A DNA stretch of 51,788 bases from Affinirhizobium straminoryzae (GTDB taxonomy: Bacteria > Pseudomonadota > Alphaproteobacteria > Rhizobiales > Rhizobiaceae), in the NCBI RefSeq assembly GCF_007004135.1, contig NZ_VJMG01000027.1:1-51788 (forward strand), in the 5' to 3' direction. The notes beneath the pieces were generated by a model, which saw only the letters and a list, made by a program, of their open reading frames with translations, was not told the origin of the DNA and made no database searches. Each line of letters starts with the position of its first letter. Position 1 is the stretch's first letter. The position numbers and the translations under genes are program-made. Shown one piece after another: positions 1 through 8,901 of the stretch.

Positions 1-244
1 TGATCGGCGCGCCGATCACCACACCCAGCGCATAGGCACTGATCACGTGGCCGGCCTGCGGAATGCTGACATCATAGGTTGCGGCCACGTTGGGCAGCAG
101 GCCCATGATGGCGAATTCCCCGGTGCCGATGCCGAAACCGCCGACGGCAAGTGCCAGTTCGATCAGGACAATGGAAAGGGGCGTCAGGCGGTCCGTCTGC
201 TCGATATGGCAGTCGGATGCGAGGGTGGCGGGGGCATCTGTCAT
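1..244 (-). CDS. MFS transporter, DHA1 family (N-terminal part only)
   Basis: This gene runs off the left edge; only its first 81 codons are visible, starting from an ATG whose complement lies at 242-244. The visible part has a short polar N-terminus, then a first membrane helix containing GIGTGEFAIMGLLP, and then a second helix starting near ISAYALGVVIGAP. This pattern is typical of the DHA1 (drug:H+ antiporter) group that includes AraJ- and YdhP-like inner-membrane exporters. The substrate cannot be told from this fragment. It is divergent from the lipid kinase gene across about 245 bp. Confidence 0.8.
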   Translation of the reverse strand, partial: MTDAPATLASDCHIEQTDRLTPLSIVLIELALAVGGFGIGTGEFAIMGLLPNVAATYDVSIPQAGHVISAYALGVVIGAPI

Positions 245-322
245 GGCGTTCGCAAAGAGAGGCCGTCTGCCGGGGCGGGCATGGGCCTTTGAGTTTTGGG
301 AGGAGATCATTTCGGTGGATCG

Positions 323-342
323 ATAGTAAGGCTACCATAGTA
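323..342. promoter_or_regulatory. direct repeat in divergent intergenic region
   Basis: The hexamer ATAGTA occurs twice, at 323-328 and 337-342, 14 bp apart start to start, in the spacer between the MFS exporter and the lipid kinase. Tandem half-sites like this can be a regulator binding site. No regulator gene is visible nearby, so this is only a candidate. Confidence 0.2.
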
Positions 343-489
343 TTTTGCGTTGCGGGAGAGGCTAAATGCACTGCCGCGAAATAATCATGATCGGGGATCA
401 GCATGATGGTGCTTGCCGGGCTTGAGGCAAGCAACCATTTGAAGGCCTGCGTCGTTGTCACGCGCACCTGTCTCTGGATTCCGGACCCC

Positions 490-1449
490 ATGAACCTTAT
501 TGCCATTTTCAACCGCGATGGCGGCACCTTCAAGACGACGGACATGGCGGCCTATTGTCATCGTGCCGAACAGGTCTTTCGTCAGGCAGGCCATGAGATC
601 GAATGCCGCGTGGTCGCGGGCGATGACGTGGTCGAGGCGATGGAGAACGTAGCGGCGACCAGAGGTGTCGAGGGTCTGATTGCCGGCGGCGGCGACGGCA
701 CCATTTCGGCAGCCGCGTCCATTGCCTGGAAAAGCGGCCTTGTGCTCGGCATCGTGCCGGCCGGCACCATGAACCTGTTTGCGCGATCGCTGAAACTGCC
801 GCTCGATATCTGGCAGGTTCTGGAGGTTCTGGCGAAGGCCGAGGTGGAGGCGGCCGACATCGCCAGCGCCAATGGTCGCCCCTTCATCCATCAGTTCTCG
901 GCCGGCCTGCATGCGCGCATGGTGCGCTATCGCAACCGCATGAGCTATGCCTCGCGCCTCGGCAAGATCCGGGCGAATGTCCGGGCAGCTTTCGGCGTGA
1001 TGCTCGATCCGCCGGTCTTCGAGGTCGAATTCGCGGCACATGACCGCAGGGACTATCGCCGGGTATCCGCCATTTCGGTCTCCAACAACGAGTTCGGCAA
1101 TGACGCGCTGATGTATGCGGACAGCGTCAATGGCGGCCATCTGGGCTTCTATGTCGCCGATGCGCTGACGCCGGCCGGGGTTGCGGCGCTGACCATCGAC
1201 ATCCTTCGCGGTCGGCTGAAGGACAATCAGGCCGTCAGCGCCATGAAGGTGACGGAAGTGGACCTGCATTTCCCGAAGGCCCGGCGCGATATCCGCTGCG
1301 TGATGGATGGAGAGCTTCTACCGATGGATCGCGACGTCGCACTCAAGGTGCATGCCGGCGAGCTGAAGGTGCTGGTGCCGGCCGCGCCACGCCCGGTGAA
1401 CGCCGTGCGGGCTGCGGAAGGAACGGCCGGAAACCCCGTAACCCTCTGA
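490..1449 (+). CDS. diacylglycerol kinase family lipid kinase
   Basis: This is a DAGK_cat-type lipid kinase, which phosphorylates diacylglycerol or a related lipid with ATP at the inner face of the membrane. The nucleotide-binding loop GGGDGT is at residues 66-71, followed by the family motif PAGTMNLFARSL near residues 90-101. The C-terminal half has the usual beta-sandwich, with MDGE near the end. An in-frame ATG exists at 403, but the ATG at 490 (319 aa) puts the typical first beta strand (LIAIFNRDGG) right at the N-terminus and is preferred. Upstream Shine-Dalgarno signals are weak for both. It stands alone on the plus strand. The lipid substrate is not determinable. Confidence 0.85.
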   Translation: MNLIAIFNRDGGTFKTTDMAAYCHRAEQVFRQAGHEIECRVVAGDDVVEAMENVAATRGVEGLIAGGGDGTISAAASIAWKSGLVLGIVPAGTMNLFARSLKLPLDIWQVLEVLAKAEVEAADIASANGRPFIHQFSAGLHARMVRYRNRMSYASRLGKIRANVRAAFGVMLDPPVFEVEFAAHDRRDYRRVSAISVSNNEFGNDALMYADSVNGGHLGFYVADALTPAGVAALTIDILRGRLKDNQAVSAMKVTEVDLHFPKARRDIRCVMDGELLPMDRDVALKVHAGELKVLVPAAPRPVNAVRAAEGTAGNPVTL

Positions 1450-1455
1450 GCCGGT

Positions 1456-2814
1456 TCAGATCCGTGGCAGGTAGGTCTGGTAGTCGAAGCTCGACACCGT
1501 GCGCAGGTAGGTGATGGCTTCCTTGCGCTTGGTGTCGCCATAGATGCGCTGGTAGTCGGCGCCGAAGATGTCGCGGATGAAGGCCGAGGCGCGGAAGCGG
1601 TCGACGGCTGTCAGGAAATCATGGGTGAGGATGTCCGGACTGTCCGGTGCGCTTGTGGGGGAGGTGGCCGGGCCCGGATCGAGCGTCTCGTCGAGCCCGA
1701 GCAGCATGCCGCCGAGGATCGCCGCGAGCAGCAGGTGCGGATTGGCGTCGGCGCCGGCCACGCGGTGCTCGATGCGGGAGCCCGGTCCGTTGCTGTCGGG
1801 GATGCGTACCGCCGTGCCGCGATGGCCAAAACCCCAGTCGATCTTGTCGGGCGCGAACGATCCCGGCTGGAAGCGGCGATAGGAGTTGGCGAAGGGGGCA
1901 AAGATCAACTGCGCCTCCTGCATGGTCTTCAGCATGCCCGCGGTGACGGATTTCAGCCGGAGCGGATCGCCGCCCTTTGCATCGAGAACATTGTTGCCGT
2001 CGCGGTCGAGGATGCTGGCATGCACATGCAGGCCGGAGCCGGCCTGGTCGCCATAGGGTTTGGCCATGCAGGTGGCTTTGAGCCCATGCCGGCGGGCGGC
2101 AAAATCCACGACGCGCTTCAGATAGATGCAGTCGTCGGCGGCGGCCATGGCGTTGGGCTTGTGCAGGAGGTTGACCTCGAACTGGCCGGGGCCGAATTCC
2201 GCCGTCGTGGCGTCTGCCGGCAGGCCCATGTCGTCGCAGTAGCGGCGTACCGTATCGAGATAGTCTTCCATCGCGGCGGTCGCCCGCATGTCGTAGAGCT
2301 GAAACCCTTCCACCTCGCCATTCATCACCAGCGCCTTCGGCGGCATGGGCCGGCCCGTACTGCGGAAGTCCGGTTCGATGACGTAGAATTCCAGTTCCGT
2401 CGCCACCACCGGAGTGAGTCCACGCGCCTCGTAACGTTTCAGAACGCGCGCCAGAATGGCGCGCGGGCAGATATAATGGGGTTCGCCAGCCAGCGTGTGC
2501 ATGGTCGCCATCACCTGTTTCGAGCCCTTCGGCCCCCAGGGCAGCGTGGTCAGCGAGGTCCTGTCCGGCACGCAGATGCCGTCGGGATCGCCGAGCGTCA
2601 GCGAAATGCCGGTGATGTCGTCATTGTCATCGCCCCAGATATCCAGCGACTGGGTGGAGGAGGGCAGGCGCACGGTGTTTTTCCACACCTTCTCCTCGGC
2701 GCCGAGGGGAATCATCTTGCCGCGCAGGTCGCCGTTCATGCCCACCAGCAGCACCTCGATCCGCGGTGCCGTTGCCGTTTCGCCGCCTGCCTGCCCGGCC
2801 GAATGTTGCGTCAT
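1456..2814 (-). CDS. glutamine synthetase family protein (gamma-glutamylpolyamine synthetase-like)
   Basis: This is a 452-aa ATP-dependent ligase of the glutamine synthetase superfamily, class I fold. It has an N-terminal beta-grasp part (about 20-110) and a catalytic domain holding ELEFYV, EFGPGQFEVN, HVHASI and NPHLLLAAILGG. The family includes PuuA, which ligates glutamate to putrescine, and similar enzymes acting on ethanolamine or other amines. The divergent class III aminotransferase next door supports amine or polyamine catabolism rather than ammonia assimilation. The ATG at 2814 (MTQHSAG...) is preferred over an upstream in-frame codon at 2865 because homologous domains begin soon after it. 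The substrate is inferred only. Confidence 0.82.
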   Translation of the reverse strand: MTQHSAGQAGGETATAPRIEVLLVGMNGDLRGKMIPLGAEEKVWKNTVRLPSSTQSLDIWGDDNDDITGISLTLGDPDGICVPDRTSLTTLPWGPKGSKQVMATMHTLAGEPHYICPRAILARVLKRYEARGLTPVVATELEFYVIEPDFRSTGRPMPPKALVMNGEVEGFQLYDMRATAAMEDYLDTVRRYCDDMGLPADATTAEFGPGQFEVNLLHKPNAMAAADDCIYLKRVVDFAARRHGLKATCMAKPYGDQAGSGLHVHASILDRDGNNVLDAKGGDPLRLKSVTAGMLKTMQEAQLIFAPFANSYRRFQPGSFAPDKIDWGFGHRGTAVRIPDSNGPGSRIEHRVAGADANPHLLLAAILGGMLLGLDETLDPGPATSPTSAPDSPDILTHDFLTAVDRFRASAFIRDIFGADYQRIYGDTKRKEAITYLRTVSSFDYQTYLPRI

Positions 2815-2889
2815 GAAAACCCGTCCTGCTGGGGCCGGCCTGCGCCGTCCGCGGCTGCTTGCCAAACCTGTTCCCGTTGGTCCATGTTC

Positions 2890-2913
2890 GTAACCGATCG
2901 GTGATCGCCTTAC
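2890..2913. promoter_or_regulatory. imperfect inverted repeat, candidate operator
   Basis: The 155-bp spacer between the divergent ligase and aminotransferase holds GTAA-C-CGATC, a GGT centre, then GATCG-CC-TTAC. The outer GTAA/TTAC and inner CGATC/GATCG arms are complementary. Its central position would suit a regulator controlling both genes. No dedicated regulator gene lies in the window next to it. Confidence 0.35.
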
Positions 2914-2969
2914 AATCAGTCAGGGCGACGCGCGGATCGCTCGCTTTATGTCCATGCGGAGGAAAATTC

Positions 2970-4337
2970 GTGAACCCGTTGACGTCCCAGTCTAATCTCG
3001 GCGCCATCGATGCAGCCCACCACCTGCATCCCTTCTCCGACATGAAGCAGCTGAACGAGAAGGGCACCCGCATCATCGCCCGCGGCGAAGGCGTCTATAT
3101 CTTCGATGCGCAGGGCAGGAGATATCTCGATGGTTTCGCCGGTCTCTGGTGCGTCAACATTGGCTACGGGCGAAAGGAGATTGCTGAGGCGGTGCAGCGG
3201 CAGATGAACGAGCTGCCCTATTACAATACCTTCTTCGGCACCACGACGCCGCCGACCACGCTTCTGGCGCAGAAGATCACCGCGCATACCGGCGGCCGGC
3301 TGAACCATGCCTTCTTCACCAATTCCGGCTCTGAGGCGACCGACACCTGGTTCCGCATGGCGCGCGTCTACTGGAAGGCGCTCGGTCATCCCACCAAGAC
3401 GCATGTGATCGCGCGGCGCAACGGCTATCACGGCTCCACGGTCGCCGGTGCCTCGCTCGGCGGCATGAAGCACATGCACGAGCAGGGCAACCTGCCGATC
3501 GAGGGTATTTCCCATATCGGCCAGCCCTACTGGTATGCCGAGGGCGGCGACCTGACACCGGATGCGTTCGGCCGGAAGATGGCGCGCGAACTGGAGGCGA
3601 AGATCGATGAACTCGGCGAAGAGAATGTCGCGGCCTTCGTTGCCGAACCGATACAGGGTGCAGGCGGGGTCATCGTCCCACCGGCGACCTACTGGCCGGA
3701 GATCGCCCGCATCTGCAAGGCGCGCAACATCCTGCTGGTTGCCGACGAGGTGATCTGCGGCTTCGGTCGCCTCGGCACCTGGTTCGGCCACCAGCATTTC
3801 GGCTTCGAGCCGGATCTCGCGCCCGTCGCCAAGGGCCTGTCCTCCGGTTATCTGCCGATCGGCGCGGTGCTGGTCAGCGACCGCGTGGCGAAGGTGATGA
3901 TCGAGGAGGCGGGTGACTTCAACCACGGCTACACCTATTCCGGCCATCCGGTCTGCGCGGCCGCCGCCTTGGAAAACCTGCGTATCATCGAGGAGGAGGG
4001 GCTGGTGGACCGTGTTCGCACCGATATCGGTCCCTATTTCGCGGCCGCCCTGAAAAGCCTCGAGGACCATCCGGTGGTCGGGCAGGTGGATACGGTCGGC
4101 CTGATTGCAGGCGTGCAGCTGGCTGCCGACAAGGGAACACGCCGTCGCTTCGCCAAGCCGGATGATGCCGGCATGAACGTGCGCAATCACTGCCTGGAGA
4201 ATGGTCTCGTCATGCGCGCAACCGGAGACCGCATGCTGGCCTCGCCGGCGCTGATCATCAGCCGCTCAGAGGTGGACCAGATGGTCGAGACGCTGCGCAA
4301 GGGGCTCGACCATCTGCGCGATACGATGACAGAATGA
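2970..4337 (+). CDS. class III PLP-dependent aminotransferase (omega-amino acid / polyamine type)
   Basis: This 455-aa fold-type I enzyme moves an amino group from an omega-amine (putrescine, beta-alanine, GABA and similar) to a keto acid, usually pyruvate. Landmarks are FTNSGSEATDT near 116-126, YHGST near 153, the PLP-contacting DE at 259-260 (ADEVICGFGR), and the Schiff-base lysine K288 in VAKGLSSGYLP. The GTG start at 2970 has a strong AGGA Shine-Dalgarno 8 bp upstream and gives the normal family length; an upstream in-frame start would add 37 unlikely residues. It is divergent from the glutamine-synthetase-like ligase, and the two probably form one catabolic unit. Confidence 0.9.
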   Translation: MNPLTSQSNLGAIDAAHHLHPFSDMKQLNEKGTRIIARGEGVYIFDAQGRRYLDGFAGLWCVNIGYGRKEIAEAVQRQMNELPYYNTFFGTTTPPTTLLAQKITAHTGGRLNHAFFTNSGSEATDTWFRMARVYWKALGHPTKTHVIARRNGYHGSTVAGASLGGMKHMHEQGNLPIEGISHIGQPYWYAEGGDLTPDAFGRKMARELEAKIDELGEENVAAFVAEPIQGAGGVIVPPATYWPEIARICKARNILLVADEVICGFGRLGTWFGHQHFGFEPDLAPVAKGLSSGYLPIGAVLVSDRVAKVMIEEAGDFNHGYTYSGHPVCAAAALENLRIIEEEGLVDRVRTDIGPYFAAALKSLEDHPVVGQVDTVGLIAGVQLAADKGTRRRFAKPDDAGMNVRNHCLENGLVMRATGDRMLASPALIISRSEVDQMVETLRKGLDHLRDTMTE

Positions 4338-4374
4338 GCGAAGGCGGCGAGGGCTTCGTCGCCTCATCCAGGTA

Positions 4375-5895
4375 TCAGCGCTGCGCCTGCGGCGCCGCAT
4401 CCAGCCAGGCATAGCCGAAGCGCATCGACTGGCCGTTTCGCGCGAACTTGTAGGGCACGCTGATCCACTGAACCGCAAGCGTTTCCGGCGGGATGTTGTC
4501 GTCGCGAAGCAGCGTGGTCAAAAGATCGGGCATCGCTGTTTCGCCGGCATTGGCGGGCCATACCAGCAGTCCCGGGCCCTGCTTTCTGACAGTATCGAGC
4601 GGCACCGGCTGCACGAAGCCCGGCAGCAGGGCGGGTACGCTCGGCAGGTTCAGCCGCGCATTGCCGGCCAGCATCTGGTCACTGCTGACGATGTAGGCCG
4701 GCCGTTCGCCACGCGCATCAATCAGCTGGTCGAGCAGGGCGCGATAGGGCACGTGTTCCTTGCCGTACTGACCGATGAACGGGCCGAGAATGATGCTGAT
4801 GGCGAGATAGACGATGAAGGCGGTGACGATGCCGATGACCGGCGGCGCCATGCGGGCCACGCTTTGTCGGCTGTCGACACCGGCAGCGGCGAGCTTCAAT
4901 GTCAGATAGAGTGGCAGGAGCAGAAGGAAGGGCGACAGCCATTTTTCGCGGATGCTGGAAGCGCCGAAGCCGATGCCGATCAGGGCGACGATCACCACGC
5001 AGGCGATGATCATGCGGCCGGTGATCCGCGTCCATCGACTTTCGGCGCGCATCGCGGCCCCGATGCTGCGGAAGAAAACGGCGGCAAACAGGATCAGCAC
5101 CGCGACGGTGCCCTCGATGGTGGAGATCAGGATCGAGGTGAGGCCCCGGATGGTATCCTTGGCGGCATCGCCGGAGGAGCCGACGCGCATGGCATCCACC
5201 GTACCGCTGGTGGCGGCATCCAGATGCGAGAGAACCCAGAGAAAATTCGGCAATGCAATGGCGGCTGCGACGGCCGCGCAGGGCAGGATGCGCCAGTCGA
5301 ACAGACGCTTGCGCAGGTCCGGCTCCGGCAGCACGGCGAGGGCCGCCGCAACCGGAATGATGACGAAATTGTATTTGGTGATCACGCCGATGCCGATCAC
5401 CACGCCCAGCAGAAGATAGCTTGGCACGCTCGGGCTTTTCAGCGTGCGGAAGAACAGACAGAGGAAGAGCGAGACAAGACAGAGCGTGGCCACCGCATGC
5501 GTCAGATCGCGCTGGGCCAGCACCGTGACGGACGGGACGGCGAGAACGCCGAGCATCGCCACCAGCGACAGGCGCCGGTCATCGATCACCATGCGCGCTG
5601 CCAGCCAATAGAACAGACAGCACAGAAACAGCAACGTGTTCTTCAGGAGCGAGATCGTCGCGACCGAAATGCCGAACAGCTCGAAGGTGCCGATCTGCAG
5701 CCAGTTGTAGAAGGGTGGCTGGCGACCATACCCAAGCAGAAGGAACTGCGCCTGGAAGACCTGCTCGGCCTCGTCATTCTGCAGGCTGTCGGACCGGATG
5801 ACGCGCAGCAGCACCGACAGGACGAAATAGCCGAGGATCAGCCAGACCACGATATGCGGCCGGCGGATGAGGAGGTTATGAATTCGATTGCTCAC
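4375..5895 (-). CDS. GT39-family membrane glycosyltransferase (ArnT/Rgt-like)
   Basis: This is an integral inner-membrane glycosyltransferase of about 506 aa with roughly 10-12 hydrophobic helices and a C-terminal soluble part. The first periplasmic loop holds NDEAEQVFQAQF followed by QPPFYNWLQ; the acidic pair resembles the catalytic loop of ArnT/PMT enzymes, which use polyprenyl-phosphate sugars to decorate lipid A or LPS core in the periplasm. The GTG at 5895 overlaps the end of the upstream GT2 gene by 20 bp and has GAGAAG 9 bp before it; a TTG at 5916 is an alternative. It is probably translationally coupled to the GT2, which would supply the lipid-linked donor. A role like RgtA-D galacturonosyltransferases is plausible but inferred. 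Confidence 0.85.
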   Translation of the reverse strand: MSNRIHNLLIRRPHIVVWLILGYFVLSVLLRVIRSDSLQNDEAEQVFQAQFLLLGYGRQPPFYNWLQIGTFELFGISVATISLLKNTLLFLCCLFYWLAARMVIDDRRLSLVAMLGVLAVPSVTVLAQRDLTHAVATLCLVSLFLCLFFRTLKSPSVPSYLLLGVVIGIGVITKYNFVIIPVAAALAVLPEPDLRKRLFDWRILPCAAVAAAIALPNFLWVLSHLDAATSGTVDAMRVGSSGDAAKDTIRGLTSILISTIEGTVAVLILFAAVFFRSIGAAMRAESRWTRITGRMIIACVVIVALIGIGFGASSIREKWLSPFLLLLPLYLTLKLAAAGVDSRQSVARMAPPVIGIVTAFIVYLAISIILGPFIGQYGKEHVPYRALLDQLIDARGERPAYIVSSDQMLAGNARLNLPSVPALLPGFVQPVPLDTVRKQGPGLLVWPANAGETAMPDLLTTLLRDDNIPPETLAVQWISVPYKFARNGQSMRFGYAWLDAAPQAQR

Positions 5896-6844
5896 CGCTG
5901 TACACTTCTCTGACAATATAGTTCACGGAACTTTCGTCCCGGTAATAGGTGCGTGCCAGCATTTCGGCGAGGATGCCGGTCGTGATCAGCTGCACGGCGG
6001 AGAGAAACAGCATCACGCCGATGAGGAAGAGCGGGCGCGTGCCGATGTCATTGCCGAGAATGAACTTGTCAACGAACAGATAGGCGAGGATCAGGCCCGA
6101 GAAGGCGCCAAGGCCAAGGCCCAGCGAGCCGAAGAAATGGCCAGGGCGTGCCCTGAAGCGCATGAAGAACATCACCGACAGAAGATCGAGGATGACGCGG
6201 AAGGTGCGCGAGATGCCGTATTTGGAAACCCCGTGCTGGCGGGCATGGTGGGTGACCGGCATTTCGCCGATCCGCGAACTCGGGACGACACCTGCCACCC
6301 AGGCCGGGATGAAGCGGTGCATCTCGCCCATCAGCTTGACCTGCTTGATGACGGAGGCGCGATAGATCTTCAGGCTGCAGCCGTAATCGTGCAGGCGCAC
6401 GCCGGTGATGCGGCCGATCAGCCGGTTGGCGATCCAGGACGGCACCTTGCGCAGGAGAAGCCCGTCCTGGCGATTCTTGCGCCAGCCAACCAGCAGGTCG
6501 AGCTCGCGCCGTTCCAGTTCCGCGACCATGGCAGGAATGTCACGCGGGTCGTTCTGCAGATCGCCGTCCAGTGTCGCGATCAGACGGCCGCGGGCCTGCG
6601 TGATGCCAGCCTGCATCGCAGCCGTCTGGCCGAAATTGCGCTGCATTGCGACGATATTGAGGTCGAGGCCGCTCTTGCCGATGGACATGCGGGCCTTTGA
6701 CAGCGTGGCGTCCGTACTTCCATCATCGACCAGGATCAGTTCCCAGCGCTTTTCATAGCCGGCCATGGCCTCCTCGATCCGCGCGATCAGAGGTCCGACG
6801 CTTTCCTCCTCGTTGAAGACGGGGACGACCAGCGACAATTCCAT
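5876..6844 (-). CDS. GT2-family polyprenyl-phosphate glycosyltransferase (DPM1/ArnC/RgtE-like)
   Basis: This is a cytoplasmic-facing GT-A glycosyltransferase of 322 aa that should make a polyprenyl-phosphate sugar from a nucleotide sugar. It opens with LVVPVFNEEESV, followed by VDDGSTD (nucleotide binding), QRNFGQTAAMQAG, and TLDGDLQNDP, whose DGD is the metal-binding DXD. Two membrane helices lie near residues 230-310, as in ArnC/GtrB-type enzymes. The ATG at 6844 has GGAG 9 bp upstream; more distal GTG/ATG codons are possible but add a non-family leader. It overlaps the downstream GT39 gene, so donor synthesis and sugar transfer are probably co-expressed. Confidence 0.88.
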   Translation of the reverse strand: MELSLVVPVFNEEESVGPLIARIEEAMAGYEKRWELILVDDGSTDATLSKARMSIGKSGLDLNIVAMQRNFGQTAAMQAGITQARGRLIATLDGDLQNDPRDIPAMVAELERRELDLLVGWRKNRQDGLLLRKVPSWIANRLIGRITGVRLHDYGCSLKIYRASVIKQVKLMGEMHRFIPAWVAGVVPSSRIGEMPVTHHARQHGVSKYGISRTFRVILDLLSVMFFMRFRARPGHFFGSLGLGLGAFSGLILAYLFVDKFILGNDIGTRPLFLIGVMLFLSAVQLITTGILAEMLARTYYRDESSVNYIVREVYSGEQSNS

Positions 6845-7116
6845 GGGTACGGTCTCCGGCACGCCTTCGACCGGTTTGACGACTGACTGCACCTTCACAA
6901 CTCCTGCCTCGGCATCCCTGTCTTGCCTGATGCCGGTTTCAAACGCGCACGCGAAGGCTTCTCGCGCGGCCAATCCGTGGCCTCTGTTATAGCAAGACGC
7001 CGCGGCTTGCCAGCGACAAGCGGCGGCCTGCAGGGAACGCGGCCAATCACGGGCGCACTCTGTTGCACGGGATGCTCACGTGCCGGCCATTTCCGTCGGC
7101 AGGCCTCAGTCCGCCG

Positions 7117-8739
7117 TCATTGCGCCTCGGGGCGCACGATCACGTAGCGGAAGGCTTCGGCCAGCCGGTCACGAAAACCGGTATAGGGTGCGAGGAAGGT
7201 TTCGACCGCAAAGCGGGAGGCATCGAGGCCCTTTTCCTTTGCCAGCCATTCCTGCAGGTCTTCGGGCACCGTTTCGCTGCCACGCCAGACCAGCAGGATC
7301 GGATGCTCGGCGCGCCAGGTAAAGGGCAGGCGCAGATGGCTGAAATCGGTGGCAATGACGGAGCTTCCGGGAAATTCCATCTCGAGATTGCCGGCAGTCT
7401 GCCAGTTGACGGTGACGATCAATCCCGCCGTCTTGATGCCTGTCTGACGTCTGAAGGCCTCGCCGAACGCATCGAACGGTTCGACATAGTCGGCATTGGT
7501 GTTGAAACGGCCCACCCCATAGGTCGTTGGCACGATCAGCGTCATGATGATGAGCGCGGCGGGGAGCACGCGCCTCAGCGCCGCCCTGCCGTCCAGATCG
7601 GCCGCCTTCAGCTTCAGGCACAGCAGCAGCGGCACCATCTGCATCAGTGGCAGCAGCCAGCGGTCACGGAAATTGGTGAAGGTCAGGGCGAGCACCACCA
7701 GGACGAGAAGCAACAGGACGGCGCCGAGGAGAACGAGAAAGAAGTCCGACCAGGCGTTGCGCGCCCTCAGGGCCCGCAGAAGCGGACGGCCGAAGCCCGC
7801 CAGCAGAAGCACAAGGCCAGGCGCGGCAATCACCGCCGTGTTGATCAGCAGGCTTGCGGTGCCGGACAGGATTTCCACGCCGCGGCTGATCTTCTCGGCA
7901 TTTTCCGCCATGCGTTCCGCCGTCACGCTGGAAGCCACGTCCAGGTGGTTGAAAAGCCACAGCAGGTGCGGTGTCAGGATGGCAAGTGCCACGGCGGCTG
8001 TCAGCATGATCCGTCGGTCGAACAGCCTCTGCCGGCCGACAGGCAGCAGCAGGACAGCGAGAAACAGGGCTGCCACCAGGATTGCGAAATTGTACTTCGT
8101 CAGCATGCCGAAGCCGATGGCCGCGCCAAGGAACAGGTAGGCCGTGAGGTTCGGGCGGCGAATGGTGTGAACGGTGGCAATCATCAGCAGATTGACGAGC
8201 AGCATCATCGCGGTCGTATGTGTCAGATCCCGCTGTGCCTGCCAGAACACCTGTGGTGTCAGGAACAGCGCGAGGCAGCCCAGCGCCGCAAAAGCCCTGT
8301 CACGCAGCACCATGCAGCCGAGCGCGTAATAGCTGGCCATGACCGCAAACAGCACGATGCCCTTGAGGGCAGCAAGGCCGAGCAGATAGTCTCCCGTGAC
8401 CGCGAAGACGGCATATTGCAGCCAGTTGTAGAGCGGCGGCTGCGCATCATAGCCCGGCAGCAGCCACTGGGCGAGAAACACCTGCTGCGCCTCATCGATG
8501 CGCAGGCCATGCGGAATAAGCAGTCTCACGCCGACCTGTGCCAGATAGTAGACGGCAAAGACGATCAGCAGGCGTTCCGGCCGGCGGGCCAGCGTGTCGG
8601 CGAATTCTGCAAGCCGTGCGAGAAGACGGGTGGGGTGCGGTGGTGCTGGCCGTTCGTCCATCGCCCGGGTGTGGTGTGCGACCGGTTCCTCGCGAAAAGG
8701 CGAGGGATCAGCGTCGCGGATATCGATACCGTTGTCCAT
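7117..8739 (-). CDS. second GT39-family membrane glycosyltransferase (ArnT/Rgt-like)
   Basis: This is a paralogue of the GT39 gene on the other side of the GT2. It has the same catalytic-loop layout, IDEAQQVFLAQW then QPPLYNWLQYAVF, followed by QRDLTHT and TKYNFAI, which also occur in the first copy. About ten membrane helices precede a soluble C-terminal region of about 130 residues. The start is uncertain: the ATG at 8739 (540 aa) is used here, and ATGs at 8661 and 8787 are in frame. The N-terminal extension of about 50 residues before the first helix is polar and proline-rich. It probably uses the lipid-linked sugar made by the neighbouring GT2 for envelope decoration; the sugar is not shown by sequence. 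Confidence 0.83.
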   Translation of the reverse strand: MDNGIDIRDADPSPFREEPVAHHTRAMDERPAPPHPTRLLARLAEFADTLARRPERLLIVFAVYYLAQVGVRLLIPHGLRIDEAQQVFLAQWLLPGYDAQPPLYNWLQYAVFAVTGDYLLGLAALKGIVLFAVMASYYALGCMVLRDRAFAALGCLALFLTPQVFWQAQRDLTHTTAMMLLVNLLMIATVHTIRRPNLTAYLFLGAAIGFGMLTKYNFAILVAALFLAVLLLPVGRQRLFDRRIMLTAAVALAILTPHLLWLFNHLDVASSVTAERMAENAEKISRGVEILSGTASLLINTAVIAAPGLVLLLAGFGRPLLRALRARNAWSDFFLVLLGAVLLLLVLVVLALTFTNFRDRWLLPLMQMVPLLLCLKLKAADLDGRAALRRVLPAALIIMTLIVPTTYGVGRFNTNADYVEPFDAFGEAFRRQTGIKTAGLIVTVNWQTAGNLEMEFPGSSVIATDFSHLRLPFTWRAEHPILLVWRGSETVPEDLQEWLAKEKGLDASRFAVETFLAPYTGFRDRLAEAFRYVIVRPEAQ

Positions 8740-8845
8740 CGCCTGCTTTCCAAAGCCTTCAGGCGGCGACAGAGGCTGAAACGGCATCATGCCAGATCTG
8801 TCACGCCACGCATCATGCACGGTCTCCGGGCCACCAGATGGCAAA

Positions 8846-8874
8846 GCCGGACGGAACTGTGCTACAGGTCCGGC
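8846..8874 (+). promoter_or_regulatory. stem-loop in the 5' leader of the flippase-like gene
   Basis: The arms GCCGGAC (8846-8852) and GTCCGGC (8868-8874) are exactly complementary. Inside them CTGT (8857-8860) pairs with ACAG (8864-8867) around a GCT loop, leaving a 4-nt GGAA bulge on the 5' side. It ends 2 nt before the AGGAG at 8877-8881. Confidence 0.45.
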
Positions 8875-8901
8875 CCAGGAGAAATCGAGCACAACGACTA
8901 T

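Noticed and set aside
1621..2904. 427-codon plus-strand frame opposite the glutamine-synthetase-like gene
   Set aside because: It is a shadow frame with no domain; the minus strand carries all glutamine synthetase motifs.
7063..8901. Plus-strand extension upstream of the flippase-like gene
   Set aside because: The frame is open because it lies opposite the second GT39 gene; the translated extension is rich in Q, H, E and R and unlike UPF0104 proteins.
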